DNA of 64,000 nt. It comes from Pectinophora gossypiella (taxonomy: Eukaryota; Arthropoda; Insecta; Lepidoptera; Gelechiidae). Within the stretch, counting starts at the first letter, position 1. Each line of letters starts with the position of its first letter. This document shows, piece by piece, positions 18,533 through 28,092 of this stretch. The position numbers were made by a program, and so were the translations under genes. The notes under the pieces were generated by a model. The model was not told the DNA's origin. It made no database searches and saw nothing but the letters and a program-made list of their open reading frames with translations. The stretch covers positions 16,554,001 to 16,618,000 of the forward strand of contig NC_065407.1 of NCBI RefSeq assembly GCF_024362695.1, given 5' to 3'.

Positions 18533-18680
18533 CGGACAATCAGGTGATTCAAGCCTGAAAAGTCCTTACCAAACAAATGACACAAAGTGATTTCGACAAT
18601 GTCCCCGTCGGGAATCGAACCCGGACCTCCAGATCGTGAGCCTAACGCTCTAACCACTAGACCACGGAGGCTGTCGAACG
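18533..18680 (-). mobile_element. SINE family A, 5' half of the interrupted copy
   Basis: Continues the copy at 16306-16483 and ends with the tRNA-like head (reverse complement of GCCTCCGTGGTCTAGTGG). Confidence 0.92.
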
Positions 18681-18689
18681 GAGGTCGTC

Positions 18690-18870
18690 GCCCCGAAGCC
18701 TTAAATCATCATATTTTTCAGACAATCAGGTTATATCAGCCTGCAATGTCCTGACTAAACCAGGAACAGTCTCACAGGGTATTTTTTTTTTGTTAAACGT
18801 GAATCGAATCCAGGAGTTCCGGATCGCCCAGTGATTTAATTTTATCGTAAGGTAACTTACCTATACGAAT
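18690..18870 (-). mobile_element. SINE head fragment
   Basis: GACAATCAGGTTATATCAGC then CCTGACTAAACCAGGAACAG, with a degraded B box (CGAATCCAGGAG). Diverged member of the A/C group. Confidence 0.5.
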
Positions 18871-19009
18871 CGTTGCGCGCTTCCGGCAATGTATATTTTA
18901 TGTGAAAGGCTGCTTTTTTTTGTATCATTACTTTTCGTAATATACTGTATACGAACGTATTTTTTTTTTATAATTAGCCGATCACACTAAGGTTTTTAGC
19001 TTTATTATG

Positions 19010-19365
19010 ATAAGAAGGGATCTTGCATCCAGGGATCTTTTTTTGCCTCGCAGGTTTTCTTGGGGCGACCGTGGCGCTGCAGTGCGTCGGGCATGTTTGC
19101 GGAGGCGCGCATTGATGACTTCTATGCCATTATGCGGAAGCGCAGCGCCTCCTTGCTGTCGCGGCTCCGCGGCGCTACCAACACCATTCTGAGCGTGTTC
19201 GCTGATAAGTGGGACTCCCCATTGCTGCGCCGATGGGTGAAGCTCCACCTCTCTTAAGTTTTCATTTGCTCTGTTTTATACTAACCCTAGCTTTAAGTTT
19301 GCATTGTTACTAACATCTATGGACCTGTGTCTGAAAATAAATAATTTGAATTTGAATTTAACACA
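19010..19365 (+). mobile_element. 5'-truncated LINE, ORF2 C-terminus and tail
   Basis: The frame ending at 19257 encodes DDFYAIMRKRSASLLSRLRG then DKWDSPLLRRWVKLHLS, a LINE ORF2 C-terminus. The 3' end is AATAAATAATTTGAATTTG, a tail typical of lepidopteran LINEs. GC-rich compared with its flanks. Confidence 0.8.
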
Positions 19366-20038
19366 ATACGACCTTTTAATATACTATCGCAGAGCTCCAT
19401 GGGTCGTAGAATTTGCTGCTCTAGGATTGGCTTGCACAGCCATGTAAAAAAGTGCATTTCTTGGAGGCAATGACGTCATAAATCGTCTGAAACTGACGTA
19501 TAAGGCCAATGATGATGGGTCGTAAGGTTTGCGGAGTGGAGTGCTAAGTAAGAGTATGAACTATTTGCTCATAGTACCTGTATGACGCGCGTTTCGCGCT
19601 TGGCCCTTCCAAACTCTTTCTTCTATTCCGTGGTTCAATCCATTTTTTATTCTAATATAAGGCCATTCTACACCATTACTTGTTTCAGACATCCAAAATC
19701 ATAATTTACTTCTGAACTATTTATAAAACATTACTAATTAGGTAACATCACTTTTAATTTGGCGGGACTTACTGTTAATCTGATGAAAACGTAAGAAATG
19801 TAATTAATTACTACTCAGTCCAATTATCAGTCAGATAATGTAAACCCACATGTGAGAATTAGATACTAAATGATTGGATAAGGTAGATAATATATGGAAT
19901 CATAAAACTAATAAGTAAGCGCAATAAGAAGAATAAAATATTTAAAATTCGAATTATTTTCGATCTTTTTTCTTTTCATCTATTTATTTTTAAAGAAAGT
20001 TGTAGAACAGTCTCACCGATACGTGTAGGAAGAAATGG
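19366..20038. other. Spacer, nothing recognised
   Basis: No exon, repeat family or structure identified. Confidence 0.35.
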
Positions 20039-20433
20039 GTGTTTCCCGTTCGTCCGATCGGTCGATCGGTCAATCGGCCTAATAGAATTTATATTTCCCT
20101 TTTAGCCGATTGGTGATTTATTATTTTTTATTTATTTATTGGTGATGATTGGACACCTAATAAGACACGACGAATTTATTAAAAACGTCATAGAAGGAAA
20201 GAGAGGAAGGGGAAGACCAAGAGCCCACATGGAACAGATTAAAGAAAAGGTTAACGTCGTGTCTTATAGGGAAGTCAAGGAATTGGCCTTTGATAGACTG
20301 GAATGGAAAATGCTACACCGACAAGAGCGTGGCTCTTAAATTGATGATGATGTGATTTATTAGTATGGCGAAAGAGAAATCAAAGTCTCACTGGATCTAT
20401 TGATCGATCGCATGATCGGACGAACGGGAAACG
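20039..20433. mobile_element. MITE interrupted by a LINE fragment
   Basis: Outer inverted ends GTTTCCCGTTCGTCCGATC and GATCGGACGAACGGGAAAC match exactly. Without the LINE insert the element is about 155 bases. Confidence 0.85.
20113..20362 (+). mobile_element. 5'-truncated LINE with 11-base target duplication
   Basis: GTGATTTATTA at 20113-20123 is repeated at 20352-20362 around the insert 20124-20351. The insert encodes MIGHLIRHDEFIKNVIEGKR, QIKEKVNVVSYREVKELAFD and ends WKMLHRQERGS then stop, with a (GAT)n tail. Confidence 0.92.
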
Positions 20434-20464
20434 CTTTTGCTATTAGATACTTTTATTAATCGCG

Positions 20465-20650
20465 TGTGCTGTCAGTTGGATGACCAACCTCATGAACGCT
20501 AGTGGTTATTATTGAGCCGCCAAAGGCCTGACATAACTCATGTAACGACTACGTACTTACACCAGGCTTAACATGCTTCACGGATCATCTTTCTTTCGGA
20601 CAACCAGGTGATCAGCCTGTTAAGTCCTAAACAGTTTTCCCATTTGTTAC
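20465..20650 (-). mobile_element. SINE family C, fragment
   Basis: TATTGAGCCGCCAAAGGCC, a damaged core and GACAACCAGGTGATCAGCCT, antisense. Confidence 0.75.
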
Positions 20651-21257
20651 TTTAGTAAGTACCTACAAAGAAAAAAATTAAAATCACTGTCATTGTCGAT
20701 GGTTGTCATTTGTTTGCGAACCAGTTAGAATCCCTCCGGACTCGTGGTCGCCAGTGATAGAAGATAGGAATAAACAAAAATTGCACAAATATAATGCCTC
20801 ATGGCAAATCTCGATATATTTTTTATCATAGGGATATTCTCCGCACTAACAATGGTGTGATGAAAGGTGTTGTATTGTGTAACATATATATTGGTGTGAC
20901 AACCTGGTGTGACTACGAGTCCGGAGGGGTTAGAATTCTATGGTATCTGATCTGCTAGTACCAGTGGGAAATAGGCGAGTTTATATCAACATACCGCCAA
21001 TATTATAATCTTGATTGATGAGTGCCGGCTTACCAATGACTATCCGTGAGTATTTCGATCATTTCTTAAAATAGGATAGATTTATTACGTACCTAAGTAA
21101 GTAAGAGCCTCGCAAAGCTCGGGCTTGAAGCAGATAACAAGCTATCTTTCTTTTATTAAGTAGGTACTTATCTACCTCATAGCCGGATCCAAAGGGGGGT
21201 CATATGGCCCTCATAACACCCCCCGGGCGACGGATGGGCCACTCTTCTTCTTCTTCA
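20651..21257. other. Spacer, nothing recognised
   Basis: No exon or structure identified. Short (CTTCTT)n before the next SINE. Confidence 0.35.
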
Positions 21258-21542
21258 ATTGTGTCTGGTGTCAGGGTTATTATTGAGCCGCCATAGGCCC
21301 CTGACATGACTCACGTAACGACTGCGTACTTACATCAGTAAGTAATAACCGGGACCAACGGCTTAACGTGCCGTCCGAAGCACGGATCATCTTACTTTTG
21401 GACAATCATGTGATCAGCCTGTAACGTCCTAACCAAACTAGAGATCACAAAGTGTTTGTTATTTGTCCCCACCGGGATTGGAACCCGGGACCTCCGGATC
21501 GTGAGCACAACGCTGAACCACTGGACCACCGAGGTCGTTATG
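21258..21542 (-). mobile_element. SINE family C, near full length
   Basis: Antisense: tail TGGTGTCAGGGTTATTATTG, core GGGACCAACGGCTTAACGTG and tRNA-like head (CGGGATTGGAACCCGGGACC). Confidence 0.88.
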
Positions 21543-22004
21543 GGTAGCCACTGCTATCATAATATAAAGCAACAATTATCTTTAGAATAATTAATAATTA
21601 AAAAAATAAATAAAAAATAAGTTTATTTCTCACTCACAATTACAGTAAAAACTTAACTTAGTACTACTCTCAGTGAACATGTTTATATTGTGAGAGAGAC
21701 TGGTGTCCATACTAGACGGAATGCCTGTGTTACGGATCACCAGGCTCTCTTCCTCCCTATTTTCATAGTACATGGCAAGGCATTGTTATAGAAGTAAGAC
21801 TGTTTAAAATTATAGCTATAAGTAGGTGTGTGTGTGTGTGTTTGTAATGTACCCGAGTGATGAGAAAATACGTAATTATCGCGTTAAAGCTGTACAGCGC
21901 CATCTACATTGTTTTTAGTGATCGTAGCCCGAAAAATCCTTCATAAACATAAATCAGTGCTATAAGTAGGTTATCTAGCGTAGCATCTGCGGTGTGAAGC
22001 GGTA

Positions 22005-22257
22005 TATAAAGCGAAAGTTGATGGTAGGCTGGCAGAGGAAGACCGAGAAGGACTTACGATGATCTAATTGGAGATGTCCTTAGAAAAGGTTCAATACGAT
22101 CTACTCTGAACCGGCGTGCGTGTATGAAGCGATTGATGAATGTGGAGGAAGCAAGAGAAGTGTGTCAGGATCGAAGCAAATGGAATTCTATAGTCTCTGC
22201 TTACCCCGGTGGGAAATAGGCGTGAGTTTATAATAATAATAATAATAATAATAATAA
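22005..22257 (+). mobile_element. 5'-truncated LINE, ORF2 C-terminus with (TAA)n tail
   Basis: One frame reads GRPRRTYDDLIGDVLRKGSI then RACMKRLMNVEEAREVCQDR and SAYPGGK, a common lepidopteran LINE C-terminus, followed by a (TAA)n run at 22228-22257. An antisense relative lies at 45190-45335. Confidence 0.82.
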
Positions 22258-22849
22258 CCACCTGTCGGATAGTACGCAAATTTCTATCCTCCGACACTGA
22301 CATCATGACTGAAGGCACAGATACTTAATTATTATACCCTCCTTCCAGTGGCACTTGGTCTGCGACCCGTGTCTCTGGCAAATACCCTCCGAAAGAGGAG
22401 ATAAACTAAAGTTTAAAAAAAAATAATAATAATAAGTAGGTTATCATAACCCTGACACCAGGGTTGATGAGTCTGGTATTCCACCTCACAACGCACACGA
22501 TAAGAAGAAGGAGGAGAAGGAGTAGGTTATAAACAGTGATACCTAAGTACACGTAAAGTCAGAGGGAAAACCAATATAAAAGTTGCAAACAAAATTACTT
22601 TTTCAAGACTGCATAATTGGTAAATCAATCATGATAATTAAATACTTATTGATAAAGTTAATCTGAGCCGATATCTTCAAAACAGTCTTCTAGTCATCAG
22701 TGTTTCATAAGGTTAGTAACACATATTTTTAATTAAAAAGATAAAATAATTAATTGAATAATTATTTTTACGCGAAGTAGGTGAAATTTTGGCGTCAAGT
22801 CTACGTGCTAAATTAGATATTTCCGCATCATAGAATAGCCCTGGTTCTT
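22258..22849. other. Spacer, nothing recognised
   Basis: AT-rich with short (AAT)n; no coding signal. Confidence 0.35.
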
Positions 22850-23152
22850 CTATCGAGTGGGTTGTGAGGTGGAGTACCAACCTCATCAACCCTGGTGTCA
22901 GGCTTAATATTGAGCCGCCAAAGGATGGCTCATGTAACGACCACTTACATCAGTAAGTAGTAACCGGGACCAACGGCTTAACGTGCCTTCCGACACACGG
23001 ATCATCTTACTTTCGGACAATCAGGTGATCAGTCTGTAATGTCCTAACCAAACTAGGGATCACAAAGTGATTTTTGTGATATGTCCCCACCGGGAATCGA
23101 ACCCAGGGCCTCCGGATTGTGAGCCCAACGTTCAACCACTGGACCACGGATG
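22850..23152 (-). mobile_element. SINE family C, near full length
   Basis: Antisense copy from GTTGTGAGGTGGAGTACCAA through the core to the tRNA-like head. Confidence 0.88.
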
Positions 23153-23345
23153 AAACAACGCTTGACTGCGAGGTCGCAAGCCAAATTCAAATCCAAAAAT
23201 ATCTTTATTCAGTAGGTAAGTAACTTAGCTATATTTTGAATCTACATTTTTTACATAACAAACGTCTCATCCGCCTAAAACTATTGTTTCTCACAACTTG
23301 TATAGCCGTTCGAATCCCGTACCGGCTAAACCATTGACATAGAAT
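23153..23345 (+). mobile_element. SINE family D head split by a LINE tail
   Basis: GCGAGGTCGCAAG is parted from TTCGAATCCCGTACCGGC by about 120 bases starting CAAATTCAAATCCAAAAATA, an antisense LINE 3' tail. Joined, the two sides restore the family D B box GGTCGCAAGTTCGAATCC. Confidence 0.7.
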
Positions 23346-23425
23346 AAAAAATAATACTCCTATTAGTTTTACGTGCACTCCAAAGCGCAGTTTACTTTTT
23401 TTACCTACCCCCGTTTAAATGAAAT

Positions 23426-23608
23426 TGTTGAAATGGAACGCAATCGCTTTTTAGTTCCTATGTTTCGTCACTTGTGGCGCTGTTGCTCTTCCCTCTCTTT
23501 TTGTGTTACCAAGCCGTTGTACATTTTTTCTGTTCTATTTCTTTATTTAATTATACACTGAAGAATATTATAATTATATCTTTTATTCACGCCATCCAAA
23601 TCACAACA
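23426..23608 (+). repeat. 5' LTR of the copia element
   Basis: 183 bases, TG...CA ends with the 5-base inverted TGTTG/CAACA. Short for the class. Promoter and R region not located. Confidence 0.95.
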
Positions 23609-23620
23609 TGGTAGCAGAGC
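23609..23620 (+). promoter_or_regulatory. Primer-binding site of the copia element
   Basis: TGGTAGCAGAGC immediately follows the 5' LTR. It is complementary to the CCA end of eukaryotic initiator tRNA-Met as I recall it (GCTCTGCTACCA). Confidence 0.8.
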
Positions 23621-23755
23621 GTGGTTGTGTCTGTCTGGATCCGAAAGCGTGAATAAACCGAAAATAGTTCGACAGAAAATTTTCAACCAAAAGTGAGGTT
23701 AGTGCGTGGACGCCGAGTATATATTGTAAAACTAGTGAGCAATACTAGCAGAAAG

Positions 23756-26700
23756 ATGAGCTCAAATATGTTTAACCTGGAGAAATTGACCGGGCGTGAA
23801 AACTTCGCGACATGGAAGTTCAGTATGAAAACATATCTGGAGCACGAAAACTTATGGCAATGTGTGGAACCGAGTGCCGGCAAACCAGTTGACCCGACGC
23901 AGGACGTGAAAGCGAAGGCTAAAATGGTTTTACTACTGGACCCACAGAACTACGTTCACGTACAAGATTGTACAACGGCTAAAGAAGTGTGGGACAATCT
24001 ACAAAAAGCATTTGATGATAATGGTTTGACAAGAAGGGTGGGCCTCCTTAAGGACTTAATCAACACCACATTAGAGTCAAGTCACAGCGTAGAAGATTAC
24101 ATTAGCAAAATAATGACGACCGCTCATAAACTTCGTAACATAAAGTTTGATGTCAATGACGAATGGCTTGGCACCCTGATGTTGGCTGGTCTCCCTGATG
24201 AATACAAGCCTATGATAATGGGGCTCGAGAGTTCCGGTACTACAATCAGCGCAGACTTGGTGAAGACTAAACTAATACAAGAAGTCACAAATAAGAGCAC
24301 TGCATTGTATACAAACTCTAAGAATACAAAGAACAAGCCACAGTCATCAAAGCCAAAGGGACCCAGATGCTATAACTGCAACAAGTTTGGCCACTTTGCT
24401 AAGTTTTGTAGAAACCCAAAGAAACAACAGAACAAGGAACATGATAAAGGAGAAAGTTCTAGTTTTGTTGCAGCGTTTTCAGCCACTACCGGAGAAGCAA
24501 CTAACAAATGGTACATTGATTCAGGTGCATCCATGCACATGTCGTGCAGGAGTGATTGGATGTACAATATCACCGAGCCATCAGTGAAAAACATTACAGT
24601 GGCTAATAAGGAGCCACTAGCTGTAAAGGGAGTTGGATGTGTCGATATACATCTAAACCGAGACCACAAAATTCAGGTAAAAAATGTTTTGTACGTACCT
24701 GGTTTAGCTGTCAATCTCCTTTCAGTCAGCACGATAGTTAAAAGTGGACACAAAGTCACATTTGGTGACCAGAGGTGTGAAATACATGATGCCCATGGGA
24801 AGTTCCTGTGCTCTGCGAAACTGCACAATAATCTGTACATCATGGACACAGATAATAATGAAAGAGCTCACCTGTCAGTAAATGATGTAAATTATGATGA
24901 TACTTACCTTTGGCATCTCCGTATGGCCCATTTAAATGTTTCAGATGTAAAGAAGCTGCCTGCCTGTGCCGAGGGTGTGACTCTGACTCCGGAGAAAAGT
25001 GATGTCACCAGCTGTATCCATTGTCTAGAAGGTACACAGGCAAGGTTGCCGTTTAAAAATGTTGGTTCCAGAGCGACGAAGCCGTTAGAACTAATACATT
25101 CCGATTTATGCGGCCCAATGGAGAATGTATCATATGGAGGTATGAAGTATTTTATCACTTTCATAGATGACTTCACTCGTAAAGTTCATGTATACTTTAT
25201 GAAAGATAAATTGAATGTGACAGAGACTTTTAAAGATTTTAAAATGAAAGTGGAGAATAAACATGAACATAAAATTAAAATCATTCGAACTGACAATGGC
25301 AAAGAATATTGTAACAGCAATTTTGAGAAATTCTTGTCTAATCATGGAATTGTTCATCAGACTTCTACCCCATACACCCCTCAGCACAATGGCATGGCAG
25401 AGAGAATGAACAGGACCCTAGTAGAGCGAGCAAGATGCATGTTGTTTTACGCAGGCTTGGACAAACGCATGTGGGCTGAAGCACTGTCAACTGCTGCATA
25501 TATTGTGAATCGCTCCCCCACTAAAGCTTTGCAAGGTAAAACACCCTATGAGATGTGGTCAGGTAAGAAACCTAATTTGTCTCACATGAGAATATTTGGC
25601 TCTGTTAGTATGGTGTATGTGCCTAAGGAAAAACGCCAAAAATGGGATAAAAAATCTGCAAAAATGATACTTGTTGGCTACTGCGAAAATACAAAGGGTT
25701 ACCGCTTAATGGATATGAAAACGCATAAAGTTGTAAAGAGCAGGGATGTTTCTTTTATTGAAGGAAATAAAGACATCAGTATACCAATGTCATGTAAAAA
25801 TAATGTTCCAGTACACTTACCAGTTGAAGAGAGACAGTCAGCACCAGCAGTCAGCGTAAGTCCAGCACCAGCTGTCAGCGTCAGTCCAGCACCAGCTCAC
25901 CAGGAGTCCGATACCACCTGTACCAGGGAGCAAGCACCAAGTCACTCTGAAGAATTAGCAACAGCTTCAGGTTCAAGTGAATATGAAACTGACACTGATG
26001 ACCTTGAAGAGACTTACCGTCACCCTTATCAACTGAGACCGCGTGATAAGAGACACCAACCGCATTGTAGGCAATGTGATGATTCTGGAAATTGTTATTT
26101 ATGTTTATCCGCTGACTTAACTGACCCACAGACAGTAGAGGAGGCTCTGTCATCCCCGCAAGCCGCGCACTGGAAGAGCGCTATGGATGCCGAATACAAC
26201 TCCTTGATTAAGAATGAGACTTGGAGTTTAACAGAGCTCCCTACTGGGAAGAAGGCACTACCATGCAAGTGGGTATTTAAGACGAAAACAGACCAGAATG
26301 GCAATACTGTTCGTTATAAGGCTAGGCTTGTTATTAAAGGCTACGCGCAGATCAAGGGCACAGACTTTGAAGAGATATACTCACCTGTCGTAAGATACAC
26401 TACCATACGTTACCTGTTTGCTCTAGCAGCTAAATATGGTCTCCAGATTGATCAGATGGATGCTGTGTCGGCGTTCCTTCAAGGCGAGATTGATAGAGAC
26501 ATTTATATGCTACAGCCAGATGAATATAAACAAGGATCTCAGGTATGTCTTTTACGCAAATCGATATATGGACTGAAACAAGCGAGCCGTCTATGGAATA
26601 TCAAGCTGAATGATGTTTTGCATAAATTAGGAATGCAACGGTCAAAAACAGACCCCTGTGTCTATTACGATAAAGAGAAGAAGACTTTCATTGCTGTATA

Positions 26701-27655
26701 TGTTGATGATTTGATTATGTTTACATCTGACAAGGCTACCAAAGATTGGTTGAAAGAAGAATTGAAACAACACTTTGAAATGAAAGACCTGGGAAAGGCA
26801 AGTCAGTGTGTTGGTATAAACATAACAAGAGAAGGAGATAAAGTAATGATTGATCAAGAAAAATATATTAAAGAAATATTAGTCAGATTTAGAATGTCAG
26901 AATGCAAACCTGTGAAGACTCCCATTGAAGTTGGCTTAAAGTTTAATGAAGACAAAGAGGAAGAAGTACTAGACTGCCCTTACCAGCAAGCTATCGGCAG
27001 CCTACTCTACTTGGCGCAAGGTACACGACCAGACATATCTTTTGCTGTCAATACATTAAGCCGCTTTAATAAAGAGTCTAAATCTGTGCATTGGAATGCA
27101 ATTAAAAGGATTTTTAGATATCTTCAGGGCACAAAAGATATGAAGCTAATTTACACCAAAGATGGTAATGAAGATATAACAGGATACTGTGACGCAGATT
27201 GGGCGAGCGACGTCCGTGACCGTAAATCGTGCACGGGTTATACTTTTATGTTACAGGGTGGAGCTATATCCTGGCGCTCGCACAAGCAGCAGACTGTGGC
27301 GCTGTCCACGGCCGAGGCCGAATACATGGCCATGTCCTCCGCAGCACAAGAGGCGTTGTGGCTGCAGCAACTGCACGGCGAACTTCAGCAGCAGAGCAAC
27401 CAGAACCCCCTTGTGATCTTCAGTGACAATCAGAGTGCCATAAGACTGTCTACTAGTGACTGTTACCTACCTAGATCTAAGCATATAGACATTCGTTACC
27501 ATTTTCTGAAGGATCATGTAAATAATTTAAAGATAAAGTTTTGTTACATTAGTGGTGATAAGATGATAGCTGATTCTCTTACTAAAGGTACTAGTGCAGA
27601 TAAACATTTGTATTGTGTTACGAAAATGGGCTTGCGTTCCAGGGGTGGGTGTTGA
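23756..27655 (+). CDS. Copia-type Gag-Pol polyprotein
   Basis: 1299 residues from the ATG at 23756; an upstream in-frame GTG is ignored because Gag of this class begins near MSSNMFNLEKLTG. Order: Gag about 1-200; CCHC knuckle 205-218 (C205, C208, H213, C218); aspartic protease around D255 (YIDSGASMHM); integrase with the HHCC region (HLRMAHLN, CIHC), then catalytic Asp in HSDLCGPM, Asp in RTDNGKEY and Glu in GMAERMNR; a low-complexity linker with repeated PAVSVSPA; reverse transcriptase with YVDD at 982-985; RNase H (YCDADWASD, STAEAEYMA). No stop, frameshift or lost catalytic residue is visible. The TGA at 27653-27655 lies inside the 3' LTR. Single-frame Gag-Pol is usual for copia. Confidence 0.97.
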   Translation: MSSNMFNLEKLTGRENFATWKFSMKTYLEHENLWQCVEPSAGKPVDPTQDVKAKAKMVLLLDPQNYVHVQDCTTAKEVWDNLQKAFDDNGLTRRVGLLKDLINTTLESSHSVEDYISKIMTTAHKLRNIKFDVNDEWLGTLMLAGLPDEYKPMIMGLESSGTTISADLVKTKLIQEVTNKSTALYTNSKNTKNKPQSSKPKGPRCYNCNKFGHFAKFCRNPKKQQNKEHDKGESSSFVAAFSATTGEATNKWYIDSGASMHMSCRSDWMYNITEPSVKNITVANKEPLAVKGVGCVDIHLNRDHKIQVKNVLYVPGLAVNLLSVSTIVKSGHKVTFGDQRCEIHDAHGKFLCSAKLHNNLYIMDTDNNERAHLSVNDVNYDDTYLWHLRMAHLNVSDVKKLPACAEGVTLTPEKSDVTSCIHCLEGTQARLPFKNVGSRATKPLELIHSDLCGPMENVSYGGMKYFITFIDDFTRKVHVYFMKDKLNVTETFKDFKMKVENKHEHKIKIIRTDNGKEYCNSNFEKFLSNHGIVHQTSTPYTPQHNGMAERMNRTLVERARCMLFYAGLDKRMWAEALSTAAYIVNRSPTKALQGKTPYEMWSGKKPNLSHMRIFGSVSMVYVPKEKRQKWDKKSAKMILVGYCENTKGYRLMDMKTHKVVKSRDVSFIEGNKDISIPMSCKNNVPVHLPVEERQSAPAVSVSPAPAVSVSPAPAHQESDTTCTREQAPSHSEELATASGSSEYETDTDDLEETYRHPYQLRPRDKRHQPHCRQCDDSGNCYLCLSADLTDPQTVEEALSSPQAAHWKSAMDAEYNSLIKNETWSLTELPTGKKALPCKWVFKTKTDQNGNTVRYKARLVIKGYAQIKGTDFEEIYSPVVRYTTIRYLFALAAKYGLQIDQMDAVSAFLQGEIDRDIYMLQPDEYKQGSQVCLLRKSIYGLKQASRLWNIKLNDVLHKLGMQRSKTDPCVYYDKEKKTFIAVYVDDLIMFTSDKATKDWLKEELKQHFEMKDLGKASQCVGINITREGDKVMIDQEKYIKEILVRFRMSECKPVKTPIEVGLKFNEDKEEEVLDCPYQQAIGSLLYLAQGTRPDISFAVNTLSRFNKESKSVHWNAIKRIFRYLQGTKDMKLIYTKDGNEDITGYCDADWASDVRDRKSCTGYTFMLQGGAISWRSHKQQTVALSTAEAEYMAMSSAAQEALWLQQLHGELQQQSNQNPLVIFSDNQSAIRLSTSDCYLPRSKHIDIRYHFLKDHVNNLKIKFCYISGDKMIADSLTKGTSADKHLYCVTKMGLRSRGGC
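27641..27649 (+). promoter_or_regulatory. Polypurine tract of the copia element
   Basis: AGGGGTGGG directly precedes the 3' LTR, and is also coding (near the C-terminal SRGGC). Confidence 0.75.
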
Positions 27656-27832
27656 AATGGAACGCAATCGCTTTTTAGTTCCTATGTTTCGTCACTTGTG
27701 GCGCTGTTGCTCTTCCCTCTCTTTTTGTGTTACCAAGCCGTTGTACATTTTTTCTGTTCTATTTCTTTATTTAATTATACACTGAAGAATATTATAATTA
27801 TATCTTTTATTCACGCCATCCAAATCACAACA
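27650..27832 (+). repeat. 3' LTR of the copia element
   Basis: Same 183 bases as the 5' LTR by eye, followed by the GAAAT duplication. Confidence 0.95.
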
Positions 27833-27857
27833 GAAATGTAGGTAGGTGTTTAATCCA

Positions 27858-28060
27858 CAAAAAAAAAGTTTTCGTCTCGAGCTCCTCCGTGCTTCGGAAG
27901 GCACGTTAAGCCGTTGGTCCCAGCTGCATTAGCAGTCATTAATAACCATCAATCCGCACTGGGCCCGCGTGATGGTTTATACCCGATCTCCCTATCCATC
28001 CTTAGGGAAGGCCCGTGACCCAGCAGTGGGGACGTTAATGGGCTGATGATGATGATGAGG
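27858..28060 (+). mobile_element. SINE family B, head-truncated
   Basis: A-rich start, GTCTCGAGCTCCTCCGTGC, core, body, and GACGTTAATGGGCTGATGAT tail; ends about 30 bases before the glucosylceramidase start codon. Confidence 0.88.
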
Positions 28061-28092
28061 TGTTTAATCCGATGTTTTTGTTTTGATTTTAG

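Larger units (their letters stand above)
23421..27837 (+). mobile_element. Complete Ty1/copia LTR retrotransposon
   Basis: 5' LTR 23426-23608 and 3' LTR 27650-27832 (183 bases each, TGTTG to CAACA) are identical as far as I can read. A 5-base target duplication GAAAT sits at 23421-23425 and 27833-27837. The element has a primer-binding site, one uninterrupted Gag-Pol frame and a polypurine tract. The domain order protease, integrase, reverse transcriptase, RNase H defines the copia (Pseudoviridae-type) class. Intact structure implies a recent and possibly still mobile insertion between scalloped and the glucosylceramidase gene. Confidence 0.97.

Noticed and set aside
23683..27416. Several open frames antisense or shifted within the copia body
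   Set aside because: Shadows of the Gag-Pol frame.
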